Source of the DNA: UBA3824 sp017541145
GTDB taxonomy: Bacteria; Bacteroidota; Bacteroidia; Bacteroidales; UBA3824
Assembly: GCA_947168365.1 (NCBI GenBank)
Contig: CAMVLO010000034.1
Coordinates: 1 to 46,439, forward strand
Direction of reading: 5' to 3'
Length of the DNA: 46,439 bases
Shown here in pieces: positions 7,411-16,798 of the stretch; position 1 is the stretch's first letter, and every line of letters starts with the position of its first letter. The notes beneath the pieces are model-generated. The model did no database searches and was not told where the DNA came from. It was given only the letters and a program-made list of their open reading frames with translations. Position numbers and translations under genes: made by a program.

Positions 7411-9504
7411 ATGAATAATGAAGCAATTTATAATAAAATCAATGAGTTAGCAAAAAAACTCAATGAGGAAAATAATACTCTTACCCGTTCTGATCTCGCT
7501 TGGGAACTCAAACAATTTGGTGTTGAAGATGATTCGCCGGAAATTTCTAAATTCGTTTGGGAATGTTGTAAAAATAGTAATAATTCCGAACTTTTCAAGG
7601 TCTTTGTAAATAACAGTAAAACAAATACTTTGATCGATGAATTTCAGATTCCGGCGATGCTCGACGAAGGTCGTGAAGATGACGCTTTTTCGCTTATTCA
7701 AAAGAAACTTTTTGATTCCAACAACGCTCTGAAAGTTTTGGATGACCTTAGTTCTGAGAAACTTAAACTCGAAATCATGCAGAAAACTTCTGACCTTATC
7801 AATTTCGTTTCGGGTACAAGTTCTATCAACAAAATTCAGAGTGAAGCTCAACATATTTTTGAAAAATATTCGCAACTCACTGCGTCTTACGGCAATGCAA
7901 AGATTTCGATTAATAATATAACTCAGGATTTTTGTGAATTGCGACAATCCACAGCCGAGATGTATCGTCGTTATGCTTTGGCACTTACTGATATTTTCGG
8001 TGACAATATTAGAAGTAAAATGCCTCAGATGTTTGATTTCAATTCCATTCAGTTTCTCGATGTGGAAAATATGCATCAGGCTGTTGAATTGGAATACAAT
8101 TCTATTTACGGAAAGTGCGGCGAACTTGCCGGAGAATTGTCTGATAATTTCTCTAAAACATTGAAATTGTCGGCGTCACAATACAGCAAACAAGCTGACA
8201 AACGTTTGGGATTGGCATTGGCTGGTGTTAATTTGATTTCGCATTATGTTAAAACCAATCAAAAAACTTCTGAAATGCGAAAAGAAGTTGCAACATTGAA
8301 ACAGTCTATAGCTCATGATGTTGCAACAATTCGCACCGATCAAGTCCGACTTTTGGAAATTTACAAAACTCTCAACGATGTTTGCATCCCAAAAGCTGAG
8401 ATTTTTGCAAAAGCTGCTCCGACGGTTTTCGATGACGAGTTGAACGCTCTTGTTGAAAAATTGTATTCAACTCCCGAAGCCAAAGACCTGAAAGCCAAGC
8501 GAGATGCTATTCTTGACGAGCTTCATACTTTGGAACGCAGAATTACCGACGCTCAATTGAGTATCAATTATTATACGGAACATATCAAAGAAAATAATCA
8601 GACGCTCAAGAGTTTGGAACACGAGTATAAAAAAGCCAAGGCGTCCAAACCTCAGCAACCGTCGGGATTTAGCAAGGTGATTTCGCTTGGAAATGCTCAA
8701 AAGCAGTATGAGCGAGATATTTACGATTGGGTTCAGAATTGCGAACCGCTTGTCAACAAGTACGAAGACATGATTGTAGATGTAAAAATCGAAGGTGAAG
8801 AACTTTCTGCGCAAGATACTGCTTTGGAAGTTGACAAAAAACGTTATGCCGAGCTCAAAGCAAAACAAGAAGACATCACCAAAAAACTTGCTGCAATTAT
8901 TCAGTCGGATCCGGTGTTGAAGTCCAAGATTATCAATCATTTGGATGACATCATTAAACTTTTGCATTTGGCGAAAGAAATTTCGGCTACCAAGTTGGAC
9001 GACCGACTTGTAAAAACTTCTACCGTAAAGAAATTCAAGGATATCGAATTGCCTGACAATCTGAAAGATGCGGTTCAGAGTTTCAAAAATTCAGTAAAAG
9101 ACAATATTCATTTTACAGAACAAGATGCTCGTGACATTGCCGGTGCGGGTGCTACACAAGAGCAAATTTCAGAAGTTAAGGCTCACGGCGAGGCTATTTT
9201 TGCCGATGGTTTTGCGCTTTGCAATCAGTTGGCACAACTCGAAGCCATGAAAATGAATTATACTTTGGCGCAAGGTTATTACGAAGAAGAGTTTGCCAAG
9301 ATAAAACAACAGTTCAACGAAAATATGAAAAACATCGACAACAAAAGTGCTGCTATTGTGGAAATTGCACGCAAAATCAATACGGCAGAAAACAAGGAAG
9401 AGCTCAAAAAAGGACTTTTCCAATTGTTGGATTCCGATGCGAAAAAGTTCACAGAAAAAGATTGGACTGATTTCTTGAACGGTAACAAAATTATTGAAAT
9501 ATAA
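7411..9504 (+). CDS. Large coiled-coil protein of unknown function
   Basis: 697 residues with no signal peptide and no recognised catalytic motif. Long charged heptad-like stretches (about 290-410 and 430-540) predict extended coiled coils. The N-terminal 100 residues look globular. A short segment near 268-285 (LGLALAGVNLIS) is mildly hydrophobic but does not look like a full membrane span. It lies 6 bases before a DUF4112 membrane-protein gene, so the pair is surely co-transcribed and may form a membrane-linked complex. I do not recognise the family. A distant resemblance to coiled-coil tellurite-resistance (TelA) proteins crossed my mind but no motif supports it. Base and codon use look like the core genome. 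Confidence 0.75.
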   Translation: MNNEAIYNKINELAKKLNEENNTLTRSDLAWELKQFGVEDDSPEISKFVWECCKNSNNSELFKVFVNNSKTNTLIDEFQIPAMLDEGREDDAFSLIQKKLFDSNNALKVLDDLSSEKLKLEIMQKTSDLINFVSGTSSINKIQSEAQHIFEKYSQLTASYGNAKISINNITQDFCELRQSTAEMYRRYALALTDIFGDNIRSKMPQMFDFNSIQFLDVENMHQAVELEYNSIYGKCGELAGELSDNFSKTLKLSASQYSKQADKRLGLALAGVNLISHYVKTNQKTSEMRKEVATLKQSIAHDVATIRTDQVRLLEIYKTLNDVCIPKAEIFAKAAPTVFDDELNALVEKLYSTPEAKDLKAKRDAILDELHTLERRITDAQLSINYYTEHIKENNQTLKSLEHEYKKAKASKPQQPSGFSKVISLGNAQKQYERDIYDWVQNCEPLVNKYEDMIVDVKIEGEELSAQDTALEVDKKRYAELKAKQEDITKKLAAIIQSDPVLKSKIINHLDDIIKLLHLAKEISATKLDDRLVKTSTVKKFKDIELPDNLKDAVQSFKNSVKDNIHFTEQDARDIAGAGATQEQISEVKAHGEAIFADGFALCNQLAQLEAMKMNYTLAQGYYEEEFAKIKQQFNENMKNIDNKSAAIVEIARKINTAENKEELKKGLFQLLDSDAKKFTEKDWTDFLNGNKIIEI

Positions 9505-9510
9505 CATGTT

Positions 9511-10071
9511 ATGAGTAGGAGAGAGGAATATAAAAAAGAGATGGGGCTCACCACGGAAGATGAGCACAAGGAGTTGAACAACAGTCTTCAGAACGAGCTG
9601 TTGCGCCGTCAAAAAAAGGTGCAGGCGAAGATAAAATTGGAAACCGAATTTTCGTACAAACTTGTAAAAGGAATTTCAACATTGTTTGACAAATTTTATT
9701 TGGACGGAATACTCGGATTTGTGCTTCCTGAGATTGGTGATTTGATAACTTCCATTGCTACAATTCCTTTCTTGTACGTTTCGATTTTCAAGATTAGGAG
9801 TATACGATTAACATTGTCAATAATGTATTACGCTTTGTTGGATATTTTGGTGGGATTGATTCCGTTTATTGGTGACTTTGCGGACTTGTTTCATAAGTCA
9901 TACGCCAAAAGTTACCGTTTGATAGTCGGTTTTGTGGAAGACGATCCTGATATCATTCGTGAAGTAAATAGAAGTGCCACAAAGTCATTTTTATTTATTA
10001 TTCTATTCTTGATATTGATAGTTTTGATTTGTCTTTGGGCAATGAAAATTTATCACGGAATTTTCGGTTAG
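9511..10071 (+). CDS. DUF4112 membrane protein
   Basis: 186 residues. The core DGILGFVLPEIGDL, then LLDILVGLIPFIGDFADL, is the repeated G-x-x-P-x-x-GD pattern of DUF4112 (usual form DPILGLIPGLGDL and DALVGLIPVLGDLFD). Hydrophobic spans lie around 73-95, 100-120 and near the C-terminus (163-182). A charged amphipathic N-terminus of about 45 residues precedes them. It follows the coiled-coil gene by 6 bases and ends just before a strong terminator, so it is the last gene of the operon. Function of the family is not established. Confidence 0.85.
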   Translation: MSRREEYKKEMGLTTEDEHKELNNSLQNELLRRQKKVQAKIKLETEFSYKLVKGISTLFDKFYLDGILGFVLPEIGDLITSIATIPFLYVSIFKIRSIRLTLSIMYYALLDILVGLIPFIGDFADLFHKSYAKSYRLIVGFVEDDPDIIREVNRSATKSFLFIILFLILIVLICLWAMKIYHGIFG

Positions 10072-10087
10072 AAAAATATATTTTCGG

Positions 10088-10134
10088 GCATCCGGGTGCA
10101 AAAATTATTTCTTTGTATCCGGATGCTTTTTTTT
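10088..10134 (+). terminator. Strong terminator of the DUF4112 operon
   Basis: GCATCCGG (10088-10095) pairs with CCGGATGC (10119-10126), with further CAAA/TTTG pairing inside, followed by eight T's. The right arm and T-run lie within the last codons of the convergent GH105 gene (from 10105). Confidence 0.85.
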
Positions 10135-11262
10135 GTTTGATTGACTTCGATATTTTACATATTCAGTTGCCGCCAAAAGAAAAATTCCTGTAGCATAATC
10201 CCGTGAATAATCGTGTCTTGGTACGTATTTGATATCTTTCCATTCCGGCAAATCAAAGATATAACCCATTTTGTTGTTATCTGTAATTGCTTGATTATAA
10301 ACAAAATCCCATGCTTTTTTTATTGTTTTTTTATAATTTTTATTTTTCAACAATCCTGAATTGATTCCTTTGCATAATGCGTAGATATTCAGAGCCGTAC
10401 CGGTGGATTCCATGCCGCTGGTGTAAGAAGTGTCAATAATACTATTGTTCCACCATCCGCCCGGAGTTTGAAATTTTTTGAGAGTTTGAGCCATTTTTAT
10501 GTAGCGTTCTTTGTATGTTTGGTAATGTTTGCAAGTATCCGGAATGTCAGATAAAACCATTGCAAACGCCGAGAAAACCCAGCCGTTGCCGCGTGACCAA
10601 AAATCTTTTAATTTATTGGGAGTCTGAAACCGTGGAGAAATATATTTTTCGTCGCGATAATACAATCCGTATTCTTGGTCATACAATTTGTTGTCCATAT
10701 AAGTAAAATATTGAAACATCTTGTCCAAATATATCGGATTATGATCCAAATTCCAAAGTTTAGTTAACACCGGCATTTCCATAAACAGAGCGTCAGTCCA
10801 ATACCAAAACGAAACGTCGTTTCGTTCCATTTGATTTTTGATTACATATTTTAAGTATTTGATTTTTTCCGGAGTATTTTCGATTTTACTGAGGTCGATA
10901 TAGACTTGAAAACATGTCATATAATTGGCATTCAGTACATTAATTTGATTATTTGTCATTTTTTGCCATTCCCAAATTGCAGGATAAGTACAACTTGTAC
11001 CTCTCCAAACATTATGTTTCGTCCATTCTTTGGTAAACGACAGTAAATTAGTATCTTGCAGCAAATCGTAAACCGCGATATTGCCCATGTGAAATACGGC
11101 CTTGTCCCAAAAAGCATTACTTTTTTTAGGAATTATTGTTTGCCATGTAGAGTCTACTTTGTATATTGTTGATTTTATTTCGTTGATGTAATTGTTTTTC
11201 TGTGCAAAAATTTGTACGACAAAACTTATTGCCAAAAAAGTTGTTAATATCAGATTTTTCAT
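10105..11262 (-). CDS. GH105 unsaturated uronyl hydrolase, secreted
   Basis: 385 residues with a signal peptide (about 1-20, ending IFAQ). The family signatures of glycoside hydrolase 105 (YteR/YesR-like) are present: FWYWTDALFMEMP (152-164, with D157 in the position of the catalytic acid), FWSRGNGW (221-228), and GMESTGTALNIYALCKG further on. Such enzymes remove the unsaturated uronic acid left at the end of oligosaccharides by polysaccharide lyases, usually rhamnogalacturonan or ulvan fragments. The divergent neighbour is a BNR_4 protein of a lyase-like family, which fits this two-step use. The enzyme would act in the periplasm or at the surface. Substrate cannot be fixed from sequence. Confidence 0.88.
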   Translation of the reverse strand: MKNLILTTFLAISFVVQIFAQKNNYINEIKSTIYKVDSTWQTIIPKKSNAFWDKAVFHMGNIAVYDLLQDTNLLSFTKEWTKHNVWRGTSCTYPAIWEWQKMTNNQINVLNANYMTCFQVYIDLSKIENTPEKIKYLKYVIKNQMERNDVSFWYWTDALFMEMPVLTKLWNLDHNPIYLDKMFQYFTYMDNKLYDQEYGLYYRDEKYISPRFQTPNKLKDFWSRGNGWVFSAFAMVLSDIPDTCKHYQTYKERYIKMAQTLKKFQTPGGWWNNSIIDTSYTSGMESTGTALNIYALCKGINSGLLKNKNYKKTIKKAWDFVYNQAITDNNKMGYIFDLPEWKDIKYVPRHDYSRDYATGIFLLAATEYVKYRSQSNKKKHPDTKK

Positions 11263-11267
11263 GTTTC

Positions 11268-11310
11268 TTTGTTAATTAATAATACAAAATTACAACAAAT
11301 TTGTTAATTA
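11268..11310. promoter_or_regulatory. Paired 11-bp direct repeats between divergent genes
   Basis: TTTGTTAATTA occurs at 11268-11278 and 11300-11310, 32 bases apart, and they nearly fill the 47-base gap between the GH105 and BNR_4 starts. A minus-strand TAATTTTG (11285-11292) matches the TAnnTTTG box between them. This may be a shared operator. Confidence 0.4.
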
Positions 11311-12644
11311 TGAAATTATTTTTATTAACTGTACTTTTATTTTGCGCTACAAGTTTTTCATTTGGACAATTTAAAGTCAATTCAATAGATGTAGGAATCG
11401 GATATAGCAAAACATCGGTAAATACTGCAATTTTTCGTACTAATGCGATTTGCTCGTTGTCTGATACTCAGTTTATTGCATATTACGATACGTTAAAATA
11501 TCTTGTAATTGGCAAACGTCATATCAATCCTTCAAGAAAAAATGTTGAGCCTTTTGAGCTTACTCAAACCAAGTATTTTTTGAATAAAGGAAACGACGCT
11601 CACAATGTTATCAGTATTGAATTAGACGGCAATGGGTATCTTCATGTTTGTTATGACCAACATTCTTCTAAACTGAATTATTGTACGAGTGTTGAGCCGT
11701 TCAGTACTAAATTATCAATGCCTAAACTTATGATTACCAAAAATTTATACAGCGTTGAAAAATCGGAATCCGTGGTTACTTATCCGGAGTTTTACAGATT
11801 GAGCAACGGCGATTTATTTTTTGTTTATCGTTTTTACAACGATTTGGTAGTCAATCGATATGATTGTCAAAATAAAAATTGGAATCGATGTATTAATTAT
11901 TTGCTGATGAATCTTGGACGTTCGCGACCGTATTGGCAAATTTATCTCGGTACTGACGATGATTTTAATATTTCTTGGCTTTGGAGGATGAATGAATATT
12001 CTACTTTGTCAAATAAGGATATTTTCTACATGCGTTCCAAAGATTATTTGCGGTCATTTGAAAATATCAACGGAAATTCAGTAAATGTTCCGGTAAAATT
12101 AGAAAACAATTGTTTAGCATGGGCTGTCGGTGAAAATCGAAATTTAATAAATCAGACTTCAATTTGTACCGATGGGGAGGGGCATCCTTATATTGCAACA
12201 TATTTCAGTACCGATTCTGTTACGGATTATCATTTGATTTATCATGACGGCGATAGTTGGAAAGATGTAAAAGTCAGTAATAGATCTACAACATTTAATT
12301 TGAATGGTATAGGCACGCTTCCGATTCCGATTTCACGTCCAAAAGTTTTGGTTGATGACGATTATATTTATTACTTTGTGAGAGATTCTGAGCGAGGTTC
12401 TGTTGTTACGATGTATTATGCAAAGCGTTCGAAGAAAAATAAAAAGTTAAAATTTAGTGTTCAGGATTTAACTAAATATAGTGTAGGAGCTTGGGAGCCT
12501 TGTGTTGACATGGATTTATGGAAATCTCATCATAAAATTCATTTATTTGTGCAACAAACATTTCAAGTTTTGGGCGATAAGCGTAATATAGATTCGAGCG
12601 GTACAATGGTTCGTTTGTTGGAAATAATTCCGAAGAAAAGGTAA
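11310..12644 (+). CDS. BNR_4 repeat protein, possible polysaccharide lyase
   Basis: 444 residues from the ATG at 11310. An upstream TTG at 11301 is less likely because the signal peptide starts cleanly at MKLFLLTVLL. The family signature of BNR_4 proteins is clear: DAHNVISIELDGNGYLHVCYDQHSSKLNY, split here as DAHNVISIELDG and GYLHVCYDQHS, followed by TYPEFYRLSNGDLFFVYR. The group includes seven-bladed propeller lyases of families PL24 and PL25 that cut ulvan, with His and Tyr in catalysis, and related uncharacterised proteins. Next to a GH105 the lyase role is plausible, since GH105 enzymes process lyase products. The gene is followed by a weak hairpin rather than a clear terminator. Confidence 0.72.
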   Translation: MKLFLLTVLLFCATSFSFGQFKVNSIDVGIGYSKTSVNTAIFRTNAICSLSDTQFIAYYDTLKYLVIGKRHINPSRKNVEPFELTQTKYFLNKGNDAHNVISIELDGNGYLHVCYDQHSSKLNYCTSVEPFSTKLSMPKLMITKNLYSVEKSESVVTYPEFYRLSNGDLFFVYRFYNDLVVNRYDCQNKNWNRCINYLLMNLGRSRPYWQIYLGTDDDFNISWLWRMNEYSTLSNKDIFYMRSKDYLRSFENINGNSVNVPVKLENNCLAWAVGENRNLINQTSICTDGEGHPYIATYFSTDSVTDYHLIYHDGDSWKDVKVSNRSTTFNLNGIGTLPIPISRPKVLVDDDYIYYFVRDSERGSVVTMYYAKRSKKNKKLKFSVQDLTKYSVGAWEPCVDMDLWKSHHKIHLFVQQTFQVLGDKRNIDSSGTMVRLLEIIPKKR

Positions 12645-12774
12645 TTGAAAAGCTGTGATTTTTTTAGAAAAAAATCGGCTAGATTATGAAACCATTTTTT
12701 GTAGGAATCGTTTATTAAAAGATGTTAACCTTAAAAAGTATCCAATATTCGGACACGGTAAATAATGTGAGTTT

Positions 12775-12850
12775 GAGCCGCAAGCATTGCGTCTCTACAA
12801 CCGTGGCGCGTTATGGAAACCGATACGTAGAGCCGCAAACATTGCGGCTC
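12775..12850. repeat. Pair of REP-like palindromes
   Basis: Two 21-base imperfect or perfect palindromes, at 12775-12795 (one mismatch) and 12830-12850 (perfect GAGCCGCAA/TTGCGGCTC arms around ACA), lie in direct orientation in the 275-base gap before the BspA-type gene. They are much richer in G and C than their surroundings. This resembles REP/RAYT-type intergenic repeats. The rest of the gap (12645-12919) shows only a GATTTTTTT/AAAAAAATC palindrome at 12657-12676. Confidence 0.7.
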
Positions 12851-12919
12851 CGGCAGATATAAAAGGTTAAATAAAAGAATATAATTAACAACATCATTAA
12901 CTTAAAATCATCTAAAATC

Positions 12920-15022
12920 ATGAAAAAAACTATTATTAATTTCTGTGGCATTAAAATAGTAGTGCGTGTATTTCTGCTATTATTTTTTACTATTTTAACA
13001 TCTTCTTCAATAGCTCAAATCACTTATGGAATCTATAATAATTCAACTAGAACTTTTACAATCGGTTACGGTGCAACCCTTCCTACTAATGCTGTTGAAA
13101 TCAATTGTGAAAGAGGAGAATGTATTATACCTTATTATAACGTAGAAAAAATTATTATTGAAAAGTCATTTGCTGAATATAAACCTACAACATGTAGAAA
13201 TTGGTTTTATAATTGTTGGAATCTCAAAAGTATTGAAGGTCTTGTTAATGTAAATACTCAAGAAGTTAAATATATGTCAAGTATGTTTCAATATTGTTCT
13301 AATCTTGAAAGTCTTGATTTAAGTAACTTTGAAACAGATAATGTTGTGTCTATGGATACTATGTTTTGTAATTGCGATAAATTAGCAAGTCTTGACTTAA
13401 GTAGTTTTAAAACAGATAATGTAACAAATATGTCAGGGATGTTTTATGGTTGTAGTAATTTAACAAGTCTTGATTTAAGCGTTTTTAAAACAGATAATGT
13501 AACAAATATGTCAGGGATGTTTCTGAATTGTAGTCATTTAAAAGCAGTTTTTGTTTCCGATAAATGGTCTACAAAATCAGTAACAAAATTTAATTATATT
13601 TTTGGTGGTTGTAAGGTTTTATATGGAGAAAAAGGAACACATTGTGAAAGTAATGATATTAAATATGCATGTATTGATGAAGGAGAAACTAAGCCCGGTT
13701 ATTTTACTCGAATAGGAAATGAAATTTATATTCCAATTGTTCCATACGGTGTTTATGATTCTAATAATAAGACTTTAACGATTGGATATGGTGAAATTCC
13801 GGAAAATGCAGATGAGATTAATACAAAAATTGATTATTATGATGGTTGGATTGGAAGTGGAGTTCGTTCATGTTATAATAACAGTGTTGAAAAAATTATT
13901 ATTGAAAAGTCATTTGCTGATTGTAAAATTTCGACATGTAGATGTTGGTTTTATGGTTGTAATAGACTTGTAGAAATTGAAGGTCTTGGTAATGTAAATA
14001 CTCAGGAAGTTACTGATATGTCAAGTATGTTTTCAAGTTGTTATAGTTTGACAAGTCTTGATTTGAGCAAATTTAATACATCTGCAGTAACTGATATGTC
14101 AGGTATGTTTTCTTATTGTAATCATTTAATATGTGTTTTTGTTTCCGATAAATGGACTACAAAATCAGTAAAAAAATCTGACAACATTTTTTATAATTGT
14201 TGGAGATTGTATGGCGAGAAAGAAACTAATAATGAAGGTGATGATATAAAGTTTGCTCGTATTGATGGGGGAAAAGAAAATCCCGGTTATTTTACGCGAA
14301 GTGGTAATACTCCTTATTATCCGGAATTATTTCCTTACGGTATTTATGATTCTAAGACCAGAACATTAACAATAGGATACGGTAAAATTCCGGAAAATGC
14401 AGTTGAAATTAATACAAAATTTTATGGAGGATGGATTGGAAATGAAGTTCCTTCATGTTATAATAACAATGTTGAAAAAATTGTTTTTGAAAAGTCATTT
14501 GCTGATTATAAATCGACAACATGTAGAAATTGGTTTTATGGTTGTGAATATCTCAAAAGTATAGAAGGAATAGAAAATATTAATACTGTTGCAGTTACAG
14601 ATATGTCATGGATGTTTTATGAGTGTAGAAATTTGACAAGTCTTGATTTGAGTAATTTTAATACTGCTGCAGTTACTGATATGTCTAGAATGTTTGATTT
14701 TTGTAGAAATTTATCAATTCTTGATTTTAGTAGTTTTAATACAGAAAAAACTATTAATATGTCTTGTATGTTCCACTATTGCTCTAGTATTACAAATCTT
14801 GATTTAAAAAATTTTAATACCGTCAATGTTACTAATATGACAGGGATGTTTATGGGATGTTCTAAATTAACAAGTCTTGATATAAGTAATTTTAAAACAG
14901 ATAACGTCGTGTTGATTGATTCTATGTTTTATGGTTTGTCTGTTAATGCTCTTGATTTGAGTAGTTTTAAAACTGATAAAGTGACAAGTATGCGTGAAAT
15001 GTTTCTGGATGTTATAATCTAA
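12920..15022 (+). pseudogene. BspA-type leucine-rich repeat surface protein, N-terminal part (frameshifted)
   Basis: 700 codons: a signal peptide (ends about residue 34 at SSSIAQ), then about two and a half copies of a long module. Each module opens with a YGIYDSxTRTLTIGYG strand, carries 23-25-residue DUF285 repeats of the form LTSLDLSNFKTDNVTNMSGMFxxC, and closes with DIKxARIDEGExNPGYFTR. DUF285/BspA repeats form surface adhesins. The frame ends abruptly after MREMFLDVII. The near-identical repeat 130 bases on reads ATG TTT TAT GGA TGT, while here the sequence is one base short (ATGTTTCTGGATGT at about 14999-15012). Restoring one base joins it to the next frame. Without it the product is exported but has no T9SS signal. 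Confidence 0.85.
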
Positions 15023-15033
15023 CAGAACTCGAT

Positions 15034-16620
15034 TTGAGTAATTTTAAAACAGATAATGTAACTGATATGTATGAGATGTTTTCTTATTGTAGTAATTTAA
15101 GAGATCTTAATTTGAGTAGCTTTAAAACAGATAAAGTGACAAGTATGCGTAGAATGTTTTATGGATGTTCTAATCTAACAGAACTCGATTTGAGTAATTT
15201 TAAAACAGATAATGTGGCAGATATGTCTTGGATGTTTGCTACTTGTAACCAATTGCAAACTGTTTATGTTTCAAGTAAATGGACTACAAAATCAGCCACT
15301 AAAACGGGAAGTCGTTCGAATAATTTGTTTTATAATACTGAAAATTTGATAGGAGAGAAAGGTACTCGTTTTATTTCTGATGATATAAAATATGCTCGGA
15401 TTGATGAAGGTGAAGCTAATCCCGGTTATTTTACTCGTAAGGAAAAACAAGTTGCTGAGCAGATTAAAATGCTAACTCTTCCTAAAATCGAATATTGGGA
15501 TGGCGAGAATTTTAGCGTTGATAATGGTACGTTTGAAGTGATTTTCAATTATGGTGATAACCAAGTTGTTGATCTTTCTGAAGCTACAATCTCCGGTTTC
15601 GATTCTAAAATTGTTGGTGAACAAACTATTACGGTTTCGTATCTTGATTTAACTACTGATTTCCAGATTATTGTTAATTCCAAAAATCCTTATACCAAAC
15701 CGGAACTTAAAGATAATTTTTATCAAATTTCAAATGCTCTTGAGTTGCTTTGGTTTATGTACGATGTTAATAACGGTGATGTAAATTCCAATGCTGTACT
15801 TGTTATTAATATCGTAATTAATGAAGATTGTTTGGAGCAAATTAAGCAGATGCTTGGTTTGTCGAAAGAGGCTACTGAAATTGTTGAGTGGCAACCGATT
15901 GGAACAGTGGAAAATGCTTATAACGGAATTTTTGACGGACAAGGGCACACTATTAGCGGAATTTATGTAAATCAAACAGAGAAAAGTGATGTCGGTTTGT
16001 TCGGCGCTATTACTTCGGATGCTGTGATTAAAAATCTTGGTATTGTAGATTCTTATATCTCAGGAAAAGAAAATGTTGGAGCTATTTGCGGTTCTAATGA
16101 CGGCGCAATTGTGAATTGTTATTCTTTGGCAACAACAGTCAGCACTGATGCTTCAAGTGGAATTGCCGGTGAAGTTTCGGAAAACGGCATAGTAGAAAAT
16201 TCATATTATCTTGCTGAAAATCCTAATGTTGGAGATTCTCATGCTAAGACTTTGGAACAGTTTAAAAACGGTGAAGTTGCAGAATTGCTTTCAAAAGGTA
16301 CAAGTATTGCTGGCGTTGATTATAGCGGCGATGCTTTTGCCGGTGTGGTTGATTTAACTGGTTCTGATGAGCAAACAAATACTGAGGATCCTAAAACTCC
16401 GGTTTCAGAAGCGATTGCAAAAAAAGATGCAAAAATATGGGCGTTTAATAAAACTATTATTGTAGAAAATGCGTCAACAGAAATTTACATTGTAAATTCG
16501 TTGGGCAAGCAAATAGTTTCAAAATATCCGACTTCCAATCACGAAGAAATCACAATATCAAATTCTGGAGTTTATATTGTAAAAGTGGGATTAATAACTC
16601 AGAAAGTTTTTATCGAATAA
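15034..16620 (+). pseudogene. BspA-type surface protein, C-terminal part with T9SS sorting domain
   Basis: 528 codons in the second frame. The start given is only the first TTG after the break, and the true reading joins the previous entry near 15004. It contains three more DUF285 repeats, the module end with DEGEANPGYFTR, and an Ig-like beta domain (about 150-222). GLUG-type repeats follow (IGTVENAYNGIFDGQGHTI, then DVGLFGAI, GAICGSN). The last 70 residues are a type A T9SS sorting domain (IWAFNKTIIVENA, GVYIVKVG). Alone it has no signal peptide, so it cannot reach the T9SS. Reading through, the full protein would be about 1233 residues. A strong terminator follows. Confidence 0.82.
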
Positions 16621-16635
16621 TTACTTTCTATCTTT

Positions 16636-16697
16636 CTTTCGCAAGTGTTGTAAATGTTGATTGGAATTCATTTACAGAGCTTGCGAAAGTTTTTTTA
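16636..16697 (+). terminator. Terminator after the BspA-type gene
   Basis: CTTTCGCAAG (16636-16645) pairs perfectly with CTTGCGAAAG (16680-16689), with inner TAAATG/CATTTA pairing, and is followed by a run of T's. Confidence 0.85.
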
Positions 16698-16744
16698 TGA
16701 TTTGACCTTTCTAATAACATTATACAAGTAATCGTACCTACCGG

Positions 16745-16775
16745 TTTGTTGTTAACATAAAAAACATTATCTTTG
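16745..16775 (+). promoter_or_regulatory. Promoter of the AAA-ATPase-like gene
   Basis: TTTG (16745-16748), a 19-bp gap and TATCTTTG (16768-16775) match the Bacteroidetes consensus fully. The gene starts 24 bases further on. Confidence 0.7.
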
Positions 16776-16798
16776 CTGAGAATAAATATGTCATAATT

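Noticed and set aside
7447..8076. 209-codon ORF antisense to the coiled-coil gene
   Set aside because: Overlaps a better-supported gene entirely and lacks any recognisable feature.
12657..12676. Terminator after the BNR_4 gene
   Set aside because: The palindrome is GATTTTTTT/AAAAAAATC, almost all A-T, with no T-run after it; too weak to call.
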